64,000 nucleotides of DNA. Source: Lentzea albidocapillata subsp. violacea. GTDB taxonomy: Bacteria > Actinomycetota > Actinomycetes > Mycobacteriales > Pseudonocardiaceae. The notes under the pieces were generated by a model, which did no database searches, was not told the origin of the DNA, and was given only the letters and a program-made list of their open reading frames with translations. The DNA is taken from assembly GCF_900100275.1 (NCBI RefSeq), contig NZ_FNET01000014.1:1-64000 (forward strand), read 5' to 3'. Shown piece by piece: positions 1 through 6,934 of the stretch. Both the position numbers and the translations under genes were made by a program. Numbering within the stretch: the first letter of the stretch is position 1; the number at the start of each line of letters is the position of its first letter.

Positions 1-411
1 GCGGCGGGTCGTGCGAAGAACGCCGATGCGACCGCGGGTGACGGCGGCAACTCGGGCGACGGCGGCGACGCCACCAGCTCGAACAAGGCCACGACCGGCA
101 ACTCGGGCAACTCCGGGAACTCGGGCGACACCGGCGGCAACAAGGCAGTGGTGAAGACCGAGAACAAGCACCAGAAGTGGTCCGGCCACCGCGGCGGCGA
201 CAACTACCACGGCTGGAAGCACGACTGGAAGAACCACGGCACCAAGTCCTGGACCGAGGTCACCTCGGGCGACTCCGGTGACACCGGCGCCACTGGTCCG
301 ACCGGCGACGCGTCCAACCACAGCAAGACGGTCGGTGGCCACTCCGGTCCCGCGGGCGATGGCGGCCACGCCACGTCCTGGACCCACGGGAAGCACTCCA
401 TGAAGGCGTGA
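1..411 (+). CDS. Gly/Asn/Asp-rich low-complexity protein, 3' end only
   Basis: The reading frame is open from the first base of the window, so the 5' end lies outside. The visible 136 residues are low complexity: repeats of Asn-Ser-Gly and Gly-Asp-Gly-Gly, then a His/Lys/Trp-rich stretch, then more Gly/Asp/Thr runs including GDTGATGPTGD, which resembles a short collagen-like tract. No catalytic motif is visible. Such tails are common on secreted or surface proteins of actinomycetes, but the signal sequence, if any, is not in the window. Function unknown. A strong hairpin follows the stop. Confidence 0.6.
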   Translation, partial: AAGRAKNADATAGDGGNSGDGGDATSSNKATTGNSGNSGNSGDTGGNKAVVKTENKHQKWSGHRGGDNYHGWKHDWKNHGTKSWTEVTSGDSGDTGATGPTGDASNHSKTVGGHSGPAGDGGHATSWTHGKHSMKA

Positions 412-426
412 CCACCAGGTGATCAC

Positions 427-460
427 AAGGGCGGGGCCGGCATCTGCCGGTCCCGCCCTT
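427..460 (+). terminator. Hairpin terminator after the Gly-rich gene
   Basis: A 15-bp stem with one G-T wobble (427-441 with 446-460) closes a 4-base ATCT loop, 15 bases after the stop codon. The arms begin AAGGGCGGG and end CCCGCCCTT. There is no long T-tract, as is usual in high-GC actinobacteria. Confidence 0.7.
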
Positions 461-538
461 CGCTTTCCGGCGATGTGTCTTCCTCGGCCGGTGGGGTAGT
501 CGAGTGGAGGAGAACGCGATGCCGGACGAGGAGGAACC

Positions 539-772
539 GTGTCGATCAACGCCGACGCCCAGACGGTGACGGGTACGCAGGACAAGGACTACAACATCAT
601 CTGGTTCGTGGAAGCCTGCCTGAGCAACGCGCTGCGGCTGGAGACCTACGTCCAGGACGCGGAGCGCGCGGGCGACTCGGACCTGGCGGAGTTCTTCCGC
701 CGCGCGCAGGGTGAAAGCCGCAAGGGCGCCGAGCAGGGCAAGGAACTGCTCGCACAGCGACTCGGCAAGTAG
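539..772 (+). CDS. Small conserved helical protein, 77 aa
   Basis: GTG start with AGGAGG at 529-534, a rather short spacing. The 77-aa product begins MSINADAQTVTGTQDKDYN and continues as two predicted amphipathic helices rich in Glu, Arg and Ala (around residues 18-45 and 48-75). It has no signal peptide or membrane segment. It looks like a widespread actinobacterial orphan family, and its helix pair recalls half of a ferritin-like bundle, but no metal-ligand pattern can be confirmed, so no function is assigned. It is monocistronic, with a perfect hairpin just downstream. Confidence 0.75.
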   Translation: MSINADAQTVTGTQDKDYNIIWFVEACLSNALRLETYVQDAERAGDSDLAEFFRRAQGESRKGAEQGKELLAQRLGK

Positions 773-786
773 CGAACCTGACGATC

Positions 787-821
787 GCCGCCGGGCCCTG
801 AACTTCTCAGGGCCCGGCGGC
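787..821 (+). terminator. Hairpin terminator after the 77-aa gene
   Basis: A perfect 15-bp stem (787-801 with 807-821) closes a 5-base loop, 14 bases after the stop codon at 772. The arms carry CCGCCGGGCCCTGA and its complement. Confidence 0.75.
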
Positions 822-945
822 TGGCCCGTGCCCGCAGGTTGCCGTCCGATGGAACACCGAGTCCGATGTGGACCTTGTCCATGCCGGAGAAGTGCCGCGC
901 CGTCTTCGCCAAGGCGATGGTGCTGGACTTCAGTGGACGGCCGGG

Positions 946-1986
946 TCACCGGGCCGTGCCGCGCAGAGGTGCTCCCGCGTCGTGCAGGTGGCGCAGCACC
1001 TGGGCGTAGGAGCGGACCATGGTGGTCTTGCTGTACGGGATGCCTCGCCGGGCGCAGAAGTTCTCGACGACGGGCTGTGCGTGCCGCAGGTTGGGGCGGG
1101 GCATGTGCGGGTAGAGGTGGTGCTCGATCTGGTGGTTCAGCCCGCCGAGCAGGGCGTCGACCCAGCGGCCCCCGGTGACGTTGCGGGAGGTCAGCACCTG
1201 CTTGTGAAGGTGGTCGAGGCGCTGTCCCTCGGCGATGATCGGCATTCCCTTGTGGTTCGGTGCGAACGAACAACCCAGGTAGACGCCCATCAGACCCTGG
1301 TGCACGGCGATGAACACGACGGCCTTCAGCGGTGAGAGCACCAGGAACACAGCTACCAGATAGGCGGCCAGCGGCACGATCTGGAGCGCGGCCTCACGCC
1401 ACGGGTTGCGCAGTTCCTTACGGCACAGGGCGACCAGGCCGGAGAGCCGCAGCACGGCGGCCTCGGCCAGCAGCAACGGGAAGAAGAGGAACGCCTGGTG
1501 CTTGGTGATCCAGCCGTACACGCCGCGTTTGCCGTGTGCCTGCGCGCGGCTGAAGGCGAGGGCGTGGATCTCGATGTCCGGGTCCTGGCCCTCGTGGTTG
1601 GGGTTGGCGTGGTGACGGTTGTGCTTGGCCACCCACCACTGGTAGCTGATGCCGGTGAGGCTGCCGTGCAGGTGCCCGACCAAGTCGTTGTTGCGGCGTC
1701 TGCGGAAGATCTGCCGGTGTCCCGCGTCGTGCCCGATGAACGCGAGCTGCGTCGACGCCACGGCCATGGCCACGGCGAGGAGCATCTGCCACCAGGAGTC
1801 GCCCAGCAGAACGAACGTCACGGCGATCGCTCCGAGCACCACGCCGTTGATCGCCATGCGCAGCGCGTAGTAGCCGCGGCGGCGGTCCAGCAGGCCGGCT
1901 GCCTTGAGTTCCTTGGTCAGACGGGCGAAGTCGCTGCCCCGAGGACGTTCGGCTGTAGTGGGTGACGCGTCTTGGGTCGAGGTCAT
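946..1986 (-). CDS. Membrane fatty acid desaturase (acyl-CoA/acyl-lipid type)
   Basis: 346-aa di-iron membrane desaturase that would introduce a double bond into a fatty acyl chain, using electrons from a ferredoxin/reductase system. All three histidine boxes are visible: HDAGH at residues 86-90, HNRHH at 122-126 and QIEHH at 286-290. The Gln form of the third box is typical of front-end (linoleoyl-CoA/delta-6 like) desaturases. Hydrophobic pairs at about 45-85 and 200-240 fit the usual four-helix topology. The ATG overlaps the stop of a tiny upstream ORF (ATGA), suggesting translational coupling, and a GGAG lies at normal spacing. A MarR gene is divergent upstream and probably controls expression. 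Substrate position cannot be told from sequence. Confidence 0.9.
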   Translation of the reverse strand: MTSTQDASPTTAERPRGSDFARLTKELKAAGLLDRRRGYYALRMAINGVVLGAIAVTFVLLGDSWWQMLLAVAMAVASTQLAFIGHDAGHRQIFRRRRNNDLVGHLHGSLTGISYQWWVAKHNRHHANPNHEGQDPDIEIHALAFSRAQAHGKRGVYGWITKHQAFLFFPLLLAEAAVLRLSGLVALCRKELRNPWREAALQIVPLAAYLVAVFLVLSPLKAVVFIAVHQGLMGVYLGCSFAPNHKGMPIIAEGQRLDHLHKQVLTSRNVTGGRWVDALLGGLNHQIEHHLYPHMPRPNLRHAQPVVENFCARRGIPYSKTTMVRSYAQVLRHLHDAGAPLRGTAR

Positions 1987-2132
1987 CTACGTGCTCCGGT
2001 TCTCGGCTTGTCGGCTTCGGTGTCCAGGCCGGGTTCGTCCGGTCCGGGCGTAGGCCACCACGACGAGAAAGCGCCAGCCCAATACCGCACTGACGACCAG
2101 CGCGCCGGGGACGGATCCCCGCGGCCGGTCAT
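1983..2132 (-). CDS. Tiny ORF coupled to the desaturase, 49 aa
   Basis: ORF of 49 codons (MTGRGDPSPARWSSVRYW...) lying between two neighbours that it overlaps at both ends. Its ATG overlaps the stop of the preceding 50-aa ORF, and its TGA overlaps the ATG of the desaturase. A GGAGG sits 11 bases before the ATG. The product is Trp/Pro/Arg-rich and unrecognised. The two overlaps argue for translation as part of the desaturase mRNA. It could instead be a leader whose translation sets desaturase expression, or decayed coding sequence. Confidence 0.35.
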   Translation of the reverse strand: MTGRGDPSPARWSSVRYWAGAFSSWWPTPGPDEPGLDTEADKPRTGARR

Positions 2133-2284
2133 CACGACGGCTGTACCTCCGGAGTCACCTGGACGCCTTTGAAGGGATTCCCCGCCGTCAGCTCCACAAA
2201 CTCGGACCGGCTGTGGCAGCGCTGTTCGCGGTAGCAGTCGACCACGTGTCCGTCGTGTCCGCGGGTGAATACTTGGCTAGCCAC
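2132..2284 (-). CDS. Tiny Cys/His-containing ORF upstream of the desaturase, 50 aa
   Basis: GTG-initiated 50-aa ORF with protein-like composition, including the stretch HVVDCYREQRCHSRSEFVEL, with two Cys and three His that could bind metal. No Shine-Dalgarno sequence is visible, so it may be leaderless or start at an internal GTG. Its first codons overlap the palindrome TGGCTAGCCA. It heads a possible run of three overlapping genes ending with the desaturase. I do not recognise the family; small proteins of this look occur in actinomycete mobile elements, but that is only an impression. Confidence 0.4.
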   Translation of the reverse strand: MASQVFTRGHDGHVVDCYREQRCHSRSEFVELTAGNPFKGVQVTPEVQPS

Positions 2285-2332
2285 AGAATTGCTGTACGCT
2301 AGTTATGTGGCCAGCCACGCTTTGGTGGCCAC
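2273..2332. promoter_or_regulatory. MarR operator cluster in the desaturase/MarR divergent promoter
   Basis: Three related dyads lie within 60 bp: TGGCTAGCCA at 2274-2283 (perfect), TGGCCAGCCA at 2308-2317 (one mismatch to the first) and GTGGCCAC at 2325-2332 (perfect). A possible MarR promoter, TTGGCT (2273-2278) and TACGCT (2295-2300) with a 16-bp spacer, runs through the cluster. This is the arrangement expected for a MarR protein repressing itself and the divergent desaturase. Binding is inferred, not shown. Confidence 0.6.
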
Positions 2333-2364
2333 AACCCCGTCCACGCGAGCTGAAAGACCGAACC

Positions 2365-2820
2365 ATGCCCACCTCCATCCCCACGACGGCCGGCGCAGGG
2401 CCGATGAGCTACGCGATCTTCCAACTCGCCCGCGCCCACCGCGCCTACGCCGCCACCCTGCTGCGCGAGATGGACCTGCATCCTGGGCAGGAACTGCTGC
2501 TGATGCACCTTTTCGACCGGAACGGCCAGTCCCAGTCCGAGCTGCTCGAATGCCTCGGCGTGGACCACTCCACCATCTCCAAGGCGCTACGCCGCATGCA
2601 GGACGCCGGTCTGGTCATCCGCGAGCCTGCCGCACATGACCGGCGCGTCGTGGTGGTCCACCTCACCGACAAGGGCCGGGCGATGCGCGAGCCCATCGCG
2701 ACCCTGTGGCAGGCCTTGGAGGAGACGTCCGCCCGGAATCTGTCGGAGCAGCAGGCGGAGTCCTTCGTCGAGACCGCGTACGCCATCACGGAGGCGATCA
2801 GCAGCCGCGCGCTGCAGTAA
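2365..2820 (+). CDS. MarR-family transcriptional regulator
   Basis: 151-aa winged-helix dimeric regulator. The DNA-binding part is recognisable as LLECLGVDHSTISKALRRM followed by the wing, whose ...AAHDRRVVVVHLTDKGRAM matches the MarR wing signature (D-x-R ... L-T-x-K-G). I chose the ATG at 2365, not the in-frame ATG at 2305, because the latter lies inside the operator/promoter dyads and would add a Trp/Pro-rich tail untypical of the family. The gene is divergent from the desaturase operon and probably senses a fatty acid, phenolic or oxidant and derepresses both units. Ligand unknown. Confidence 0.85.
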   Translation: MPTSIPTTAGAGPMSYAIFQLARAHRAYAATLLREMDLHPGQELLLMHLFDRNGQSQSELLECLGVDHSTISKALRRMQDAGLVIREPAAHDRRVVVVHLTDKGRAMREPIATLWQALEETSARNLSEQQAESFVETAYAITEAISSRALQ

Positions 2821-2875
2821 CCGAGTCCGCCTGGCTACGCCACCACCTACCAGCCTGATCGAAAGTGAGATTCCC

Positions 2876-3663
2876 ATGCCTGCCAGCGACTCGACCACCC
2901 TCCCGGTCCTCGTCGAGGTCGGAGCGCCTGCGGACTGGCAACGTGTTCCCGAGCGCACTGAGACTGTTCAGTTCCCGACGAACGGCGATGTCATACCGGA
3001 GGATCCCTCGCCAAACGGGATCGAGCAGCGTCAGATCTACGAGATCGCGCCATATTTTCTATATGCCCGACAGCCCTGGGGTGACCTCGTTCTGGCGCCT
3101 TCCGGATCTGCATCAGCGATGCGACCAGGGGCGTACTCCTGTCGGGCCCCAGCTACCTGAGAGGCAGTGACTGCATCTTCCATGAGCAGGCAGGAATTTT
3201 CCAGCTTTCGGTTTCGGACCAACGTGTGACGGAATCGGCGCAGCTGATTCGCGACGCCATCACTGACGTGTCCAAGACGAAGCCTGGGTTCCTGGACAAG
3301 CCTAACGCCTGGATCCCCGGAAAGTACGGCACGGCCCATCCGCTCAATCGTTTGTACTATGACGAGGTCGGGCGCGAGAACAACGGAAAAGCTGCGATCG
3401 AGGCATGCAAGAGGTTCTGGACGAACTACACCGATCGCAACGACCCCAACGACCCGACAGCGAAGAACGACTGCGACGAGTACCCCTTCCGGACGACCTA
3501 TCAGGGTGTACAGTTCACGATCAATGACAACAGCGATCGGAGCTATGCCGTCCGGCCGCTGCTCTCAACCCACAACCAGAATGCGGGCAACCTTCTCGGT
3601 CAGTTCTATGCCGACGACCACATCGGCGAGGAAGACCCTTTTTATGTGCTGATTCGCGACTGA
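2876..3663 (+). pseudogene. NucA/NucB-type deoxyribonuclease, frameshifted
   Basis: Two consecutive frames together make one protein. The first (from ATG 2876) encodes residues starting MPASDSTTLPVLVEVGAP and runs to a stop at 3160. The second frame is open from 3085 and encodes ICISDATRGVLLSGPSYL... and then the NucA/NucB signature CDEYPFRTTYQG and a C-terminal NAGNLLGQFYADD...DPFYVLI. A one-base loss near 3085-3115 would explain the switch. The family comprises secreted or toxin-type DNases that make double-strand cuts (NucA of Bacillus competence). No signal peptide is evident here. The next gene resembles the cognate inhibitor. GC content is visibly lower than in neighbours, suggesting acquisition. 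A sequencing error is possible, in which case the gene is intact. Confidence 0.7.
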
Positions 3664-3735
3664 TAGCGTGTCGTGGTGCGGCTGGCGGCTGTTGCCGGGG
3701 CCGCACCACGGCTGATCAGCGAGAGGTGGTTCGAG

Positions 3736-4176
3736 ATGAATGCGAGCATCATCACGACAGCGCAGGCACGCTTGCTGGTCGAGTTCTCACAGTTTCTGCT
3801 GTTCGATCACTTCAGTGACGCACGGGTAACCAATCTCGAGGCGCCGCGCCAAGCCGATTGGGTCGGCTACAGCGGGCATGGCGGTGCCGTCTTCCACACT
3901 TCGGGCCGCTCGATCAGAGCACACGTCGAACTCGAACTCTGGTCTGCGCAGCCGGCAGAGGCAGCGCTCGGCCTCCCGCAGTTCGAAGGTTCCTTCGTTT
4001 CCGACTCAGGCCGCGTGATGCTGGCGAGCGTTACCGGCGCGCCGAGTGACGTCACCGTGGCCTTGCCGCATCCTGGCTCCTACGTCGTACGTGCCGTTCG
4101 ACTCGGAGAGTCACTCGACGAGGACGACACCCAAACGGAAGCGTGGCGACTACAGGTCTGGCCAGAGTCCTCGTGA
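3736..4176 (+). CDS. ComJ/Nin-like nuclease inhibitor (putative immunity protein)
   Basis: 146-aa cytosolic protein of alternating beta-strand pattern. By eye it follows the ComJ (Nin) family of Bacillus: an N-terminal LLVEFSQFLLFDHF corresponding to the LSISYHQFTVF strand, a central GYSGHGGAVFHTSG, a strand RAHVELELWSAQ, then LPHPGSYVVRAVRL and a final EAWRLQVWP. In Bacillus, Nin binds and blocks the NucA DNase and is encoded next to it, and here the gene follows a NucA/NucB-type nuclease by 72 bp. Start at ATG 3736 is chosen for GAGAGGTGG at 3721-3729; an upstream in-frame GTG at 3673 has no ribosome site. The inhibitor role is inferred from likeness plus adjacency. Confidence 0.6.
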   Translation: MNASIITTAQARLLVEFSQFLLFDHFSDARVTNLEAPRQADWVGYSGHGGAVFHTSGRSIRAHVELELWSAQPAEAALGLPQFEGSFVSDSGRVMLASVTGAPSDVTVALPHPGSYVVRAVRLGESLDEDDTQTEAWRLQVWPESS

Positions 4177-4304
4177 ACAGCACGCGGAACTCGCAGAGAT
4201 CAGCGGATCGGCCATCGGCTCCGGCATTGAGTTTCCTCAAGCGGCGCCCCACCCGCGAGGATGAGCAACGCCGGTTCCGGATCAGCTACGCCGCACCGAA
4301 GTGA
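4173..4304 (+). CDS. Small basic ORF overlapping the inhibitor gene, 43 aa
   Basis: The GTG at 4173 overlaps the inhibitor's TGA (GTGA), the usual sign of translational coupling. The 43-aa product is rich in Arg and Ser, ending ...LKRRPTREDEQRRFRISYA. No membrane segment, signal or recognised domain. It could be a third component of the nuclease/inhibitor unit, or the remnant of a longer gene. From 4305 to 4417 I see no further gene. Confidence 0.35.
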   Translation: MNSTRNSQRSADRPSAPALSFLKRRPTREDEQRRFRISYAAPK

Positions 4305-4417
4305 TCGGCCCGCAGGTGACAATCCAGAAGACATATAGGGAGCTGCACGAACGGCTGTGTGCCGAGGCTATGTCTCTCACCCCTGGGACTACGGAATGAA
4401 GATGACTACCGAAATGC

Positions 4418-4455
4418 AGAGAAGCAGGCCGAGACGAATCTCGACCTGCTTCTCT
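4418..4455 (-). terminator. tRNA-Lys-type terminator hairpin behind the two-component operon
   Basis: A 17-bp stem (4418-4434 with 4439-4455) closes a 4-base loop that reads UUCG on the minus strand. The same hairpin follows both tRNA-Lys genes (17298-17335 and 25278-25315). The single stem difference (C at 4429) gives a U-G wobble only when read on the minus strand, which implies the minus-strand RNA is the functional one. It lies 72 bp after the stop of the sensor kinase and so probably ends that operon. Confidence 0.7.
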
Positions 4456-4526
4456 GGTCGTGGGGGATCGTTCCTGCCGGAGCTGAAACGGCAGGTATGA
4501 GATTGTGGCCGGACGTAGGCCTGTTG

Positions 4527-5690
4527 TCAGCAGTCGGGCAGCTCGACACGCACGCTGAGGCCCCCACCTGGCCGCGGCACGGCGTGTACCGAGCCGTCAT
4601 GCGCCCGAGTGATCGAGTCCACAATGGATAGACCGAGCCCTGCGCCTTCGCCTTTGTCGGTGCGGCCTTCGCCGCGGCGGAACGGCTCGAACAGCTGCGG
4701 CACCTGTTCATGTGCCACCAGTGTGCCGGTGTTGGCCACCGAGAGCCCGTGGGTCGGGTCGGTGCGTATCCAGACCGTGCCGCCCTCGGGCAGGTTGTGC
4801 CGGATCGCGTTACTGACCAGGTTTGTCACCAGTTGAGTGAGCAGCACCTTCTCGCCCAGTACCTCAGTGTGAGCCAGGCTGACCTGCACCGTCACCCGGC
4901 GATGCTGCGCCTCGGCGTGATAATGCGCGACCACGTCCGCGGTCACGGTGTGCAGCTCGACCTTCGTACGTTTGTCCAGGCCGCGGTCGCTGCGGGCAAG
5001 CACCAGTAGCCCGTCGATGAGCCGTTCGATCCGGCGGTTGGCGGTGAGGAGCTGTTCCCGGATCTCGGCCGCTTTCTCGGGGCTGGGGTTGCCGGCCAGG
5101 CCGATCTGTATCGCGGCCCGCTGGAACGCCAGCGGGGTACGCAGCTCGTGGGAGGCGTTGGCCACGAACCGGCGCTGGCTGTCGAAGGCCGATTGCAGCC
5201 GGTCGAGCATCTGGTCGAAGGTCTCGGCCAGTTCGGTCAACTCGTCCTGCGGTCCCTTGAGCGCCAGCCGCTCGTGCAGGTTGGTCGAGGACAGCCGCTG
5301 CGCGGTGGCGGTGATGGTGTGCAGCGGCTGCAGCACCCGGCCGGAGAGCCACCATCCCGCGGCCACTGACACCGCGGCCACCCCGACCAGTGACAACAGG
5401 GAGACGACCAAGAGCGTCTCCAGCGTGACGGCTTCCGCTGACTCGGCGATGATGGCCGCGGTCGCGTCGGTATCACTCAGCGGCACGTGCGAAGGGGGCA
5501 CGGCCGTGCCGGGTATGAGGACGGCATTCGTGCTCGCCACCAGACGCTGCCCCAGCTGGTTCTGCACCAGTAGGTAGATCATGGTGAGCAGCACCGCACC
5601 GCTGACCAGGAACAACGCGCCGTACAGGGCGGTCAGCTTGAGCCGGACGGTGAAGCCTGGCCGCTTGCGGTCAGAGGCGGTAGCCGGCAC
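4527..5690 (-). CDS. Two-component sensor histidine kinase
   Basis: 387-aa membrane kinase. A first membrane segment (about 20-43), a short extracytoplasmic loop of about 50 residues, a second segment (about 92-115), a HAMP linker (116-168), the dimerisation box SHELRTPL with phospho-acceptor His181, then the ATPase domain with the N-box NLVSNAIRHN and G-box GEGAGLGLSI. It overlaps the response regulator gene by 20 bp and so forms an operon with it. The short sensor loop suits detection of a membrane or envelope signal. The divergent exporter cassette is the probable regulon. A terminator hairpin follows. Confidence 0.9.
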   Translation of the reverse strand: MPATASDRKRPGFTVRLKLTALYGALFLVSGAVLLTMIYLLVQNQLGQRLVASTNAVLIPGTAVPPSHVPLSDTDATAAIIAESAEAVTLETLLVVSLLSLVGVAAVSVAAGWWLSGRVLQPLHTITATAQRLSSTNLHERLALKGPQDELTELAETFDQMLDRLQSAFDSQRRFVANASHELRTPLAFQRAAIQIGLAGNPSPEKAAEIREQLLTANRRIERLIDGLLVLARSDRGLDKRTKVELHTVTADVVAHYHAEAQHRRVTVQVSLAHTEVLGEKVLLTQLVTNLVSNAIRHNLPEGGTVWIRTDPTHGLSVANTGTLVAHEQVPQLFEPFRRGEGRTDKGEGAGLGLSIVDSITRAHDGSVHAVPRPGGGLSVRVELPDC

Positions 5691-6324
5691 CGGGCACCGT
5701 CTGGATCACTGGCGGCTCGCCGAGCTTGGCCCGCAGCTTGGACATCGCCACCCGTACCGCGTTGGTGAACGGTTCGGCGTTCTCGTCCCAGGCCATCTCC
5801 AGCAGTTGTTCCGAGCTGACCACGGCGCCCTGGGCGCGTAGCAGCACCGACAGCACCGCGAACTCCTTGGGGGACAGTTCGATCCGGCGCCCGTCGCGGC
5901 TGACCAGGCGGTTGGCAATATCGAGGCGGACGCCGTTGCGGCTGAGCACCGGCGGCAGCGCGGGCTGGCTGCGCCGCCCCAATGCGTGCACCCTGGCCAG
6001 CAGTTCCGGGTACTCGAACGGCTTGGTGAGGTAGTCGTCGGCACCGAGCTGGAGACCGTCCACTTTGTCCTCCAGGGATCCGGCGGCGGTGAGCATCAGC
6101 ACCTTGGTCCGGCTGCCCTGGCCTGCCAGGGCAGCGCACACGTCATCGCCGTGCTTGCCGGGCAGGTCGCGGTCGAGCACGACCACGTCATAGTCGTTCA
6201 CGGAGAGCCGCTCCTGCGCGGAGATTCCGTCGTGCACCACGTCCACTGCCATCGCCTCTGCCCGTAGCCCGGAGGCCACCAGTTCGGCGAGTGCGACCTC
6301 ATCCTCCGCTACCAGAACTCGCAT
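5671..6324 (-). CDS. OmpR/PhoB-family response regulator
   Basis: 217-aa regulator with a receiver domain (acidic pair E8-D9, phospho-acceptor Asp51 in VVLDRDLPG, Lys101 in YLTKPFEYP) and a C-terminal winged helix ending in the typical TVPGAGYRL. Start taken at ATG 6324 (MRVLVAEDE); an in-frame ATG at 6336 would add four residues. Neither has a clear ribosome site, so the mRNA may be leaderless. Partner of the overlapping histidine kinase. It probably binds the dyads in the 6337-6412 region and controls both this operon and the divergent lipoprotein/exporter genes. Confidence 0.9.
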   Translation of the reverse strand: MRVLVAEDEVALAELVASGLRAEAMAVDVVHDGISAQERLSVNDYDVVVLDRDLPGKHGDDVCAALAGQGSRTKVLMLTAAGSLEDKVDGLQLGADDYLTKPFEYPELLARVHALGRRSQPALPPVLSRNGVRLDIANRLVSRDGRRIELSPKEFAVLSVLLRAQGAVVSSEQLLEMAWDENAEPFTNAVRVAMSKLRAKLGEPPVIQTVPGAGYRL

Positions 6325-6346
6325 GGAGCGGAGCATATGCGCGCGG

Positions 6347-6405
6347 GTGTTTCGGAAAGGTTTCCGCGCTTGGAACGGCTCCGGAAACACCCTGATGTGT
6401 AGACC
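6347..6405. promoter_or_regulatory. Divergent regulator/exporter promoter with inverted repeats
   Basis: An imperfect inverted repeat (GTGTTTCGGA at 6347-6356 and TCCGGAAACAC at 6380-6390) flanks a smaller dyad GGAAAGGTTTCC (6355-6366). TAGACC (6400-6405), preceded by TGTG, is a plausible -10 box. Transcription would then begin at about the lipoprotein ATG (6413), giving a leaderless mRNA. Likely binding site of the adjacent response regulator. Confidence 0.45.
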
Positions 6406-6412
6406 TCTCGGC

Positions 6413-6934
6413 ATGCGAACTCTCACCCGAGCAGGACTCGGCTTCAGCGCGATTCTGACCGTATTGGCACTCACCGCGTGCGGCGGGCAGGGCAAGAACG
6501 ATGGCCCCGCAAGTCTTGGCGGAGACAACAAGTCCGGCCAGCAGCAGGCCGGCAACGACGACGTGCCGAAGGACCCCAAGGAGGCGCTGCTCAAGTACGC
6601 CAAATGCATGCGTGAGAACGGCGTGGACATGCCCGACCCCAGCGACAACGGCGCGATCGCCGCACAGCCGGAAGGTGGTGCTGACCAGGAGAAGACGGAG
6701 AAGGCTGCCGGCGTGTGCCGGAAGTATCTGCCCAAGAGCTCCTACAACCCGGATGACCCCGCGGAGAAGGACAAGCGGGCCAAGTTGGAGAAGTGTCTGC
6801 GTGAGAAGGGCATCGACTTCAAGGGCGCGGAGGGAGGCTCGGCCGGAATCATCGACGGAGATCCGGCCAAGATCGAGAAGGCGTTGAAGGAATGCGGTGC
6901 GGGTGAGTCCACGCTCGGAGCGCCGGGGAAATGA
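6413..6934 (+). CDS. Secreted lipoprotein of the exporter cassette
   Basis: 173-aa protein with an N-terminal signal and lipobox LTAC (Cys23 is the lipidated residue), then a Gly/Asn/Gln-rich linker and a soluble domain with two similar elements, YAKCMRENGVDMPDP and LEKCLREKGIDF. The four conserved cysteines suggest two disulfides. Lipoproteins with this duplicated C-M-R-E-x-G-V-D motif commonly precede membrane-fusion/ABC exporter genes in actinobacteria. The stop overlaps the ATG of the next gene (ATGA). It may act as a periplasmic ligand sensor or exporter partner. No ribosome site; probably leaderless. Confidence 0.8.
   Translation: MRTLTRAGLGFSAILTVLALTACGGQGKNDGPASLGGDNKSGQQQAGNDDVPKDPKEALLKYAKCMRENGVDMPDPSDNGAIAAQPEGGADQEKTEKAAGVCRKYLPKSSYNPDDPAEKDKRAKLEKCLREKGIDFKGAEGGSAGIIDGDPAKIEKALKECGAGESTLGAPGK

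Noticed and set aside
260..1273. 337-codon minus-strand frame
   Set aside because: Overlaps the Gly-rich gene, the 77-aa gene and the desaturase end in a third frame; Arg/Pro/Ser-rich shadow without family likeness.
2305..2364. Upstream ATG for the MarR gene
   Set aside because: Lies within the operator dyads and the probable promoter; the extra residues (MWPATLWWPQPRP) are untypical.
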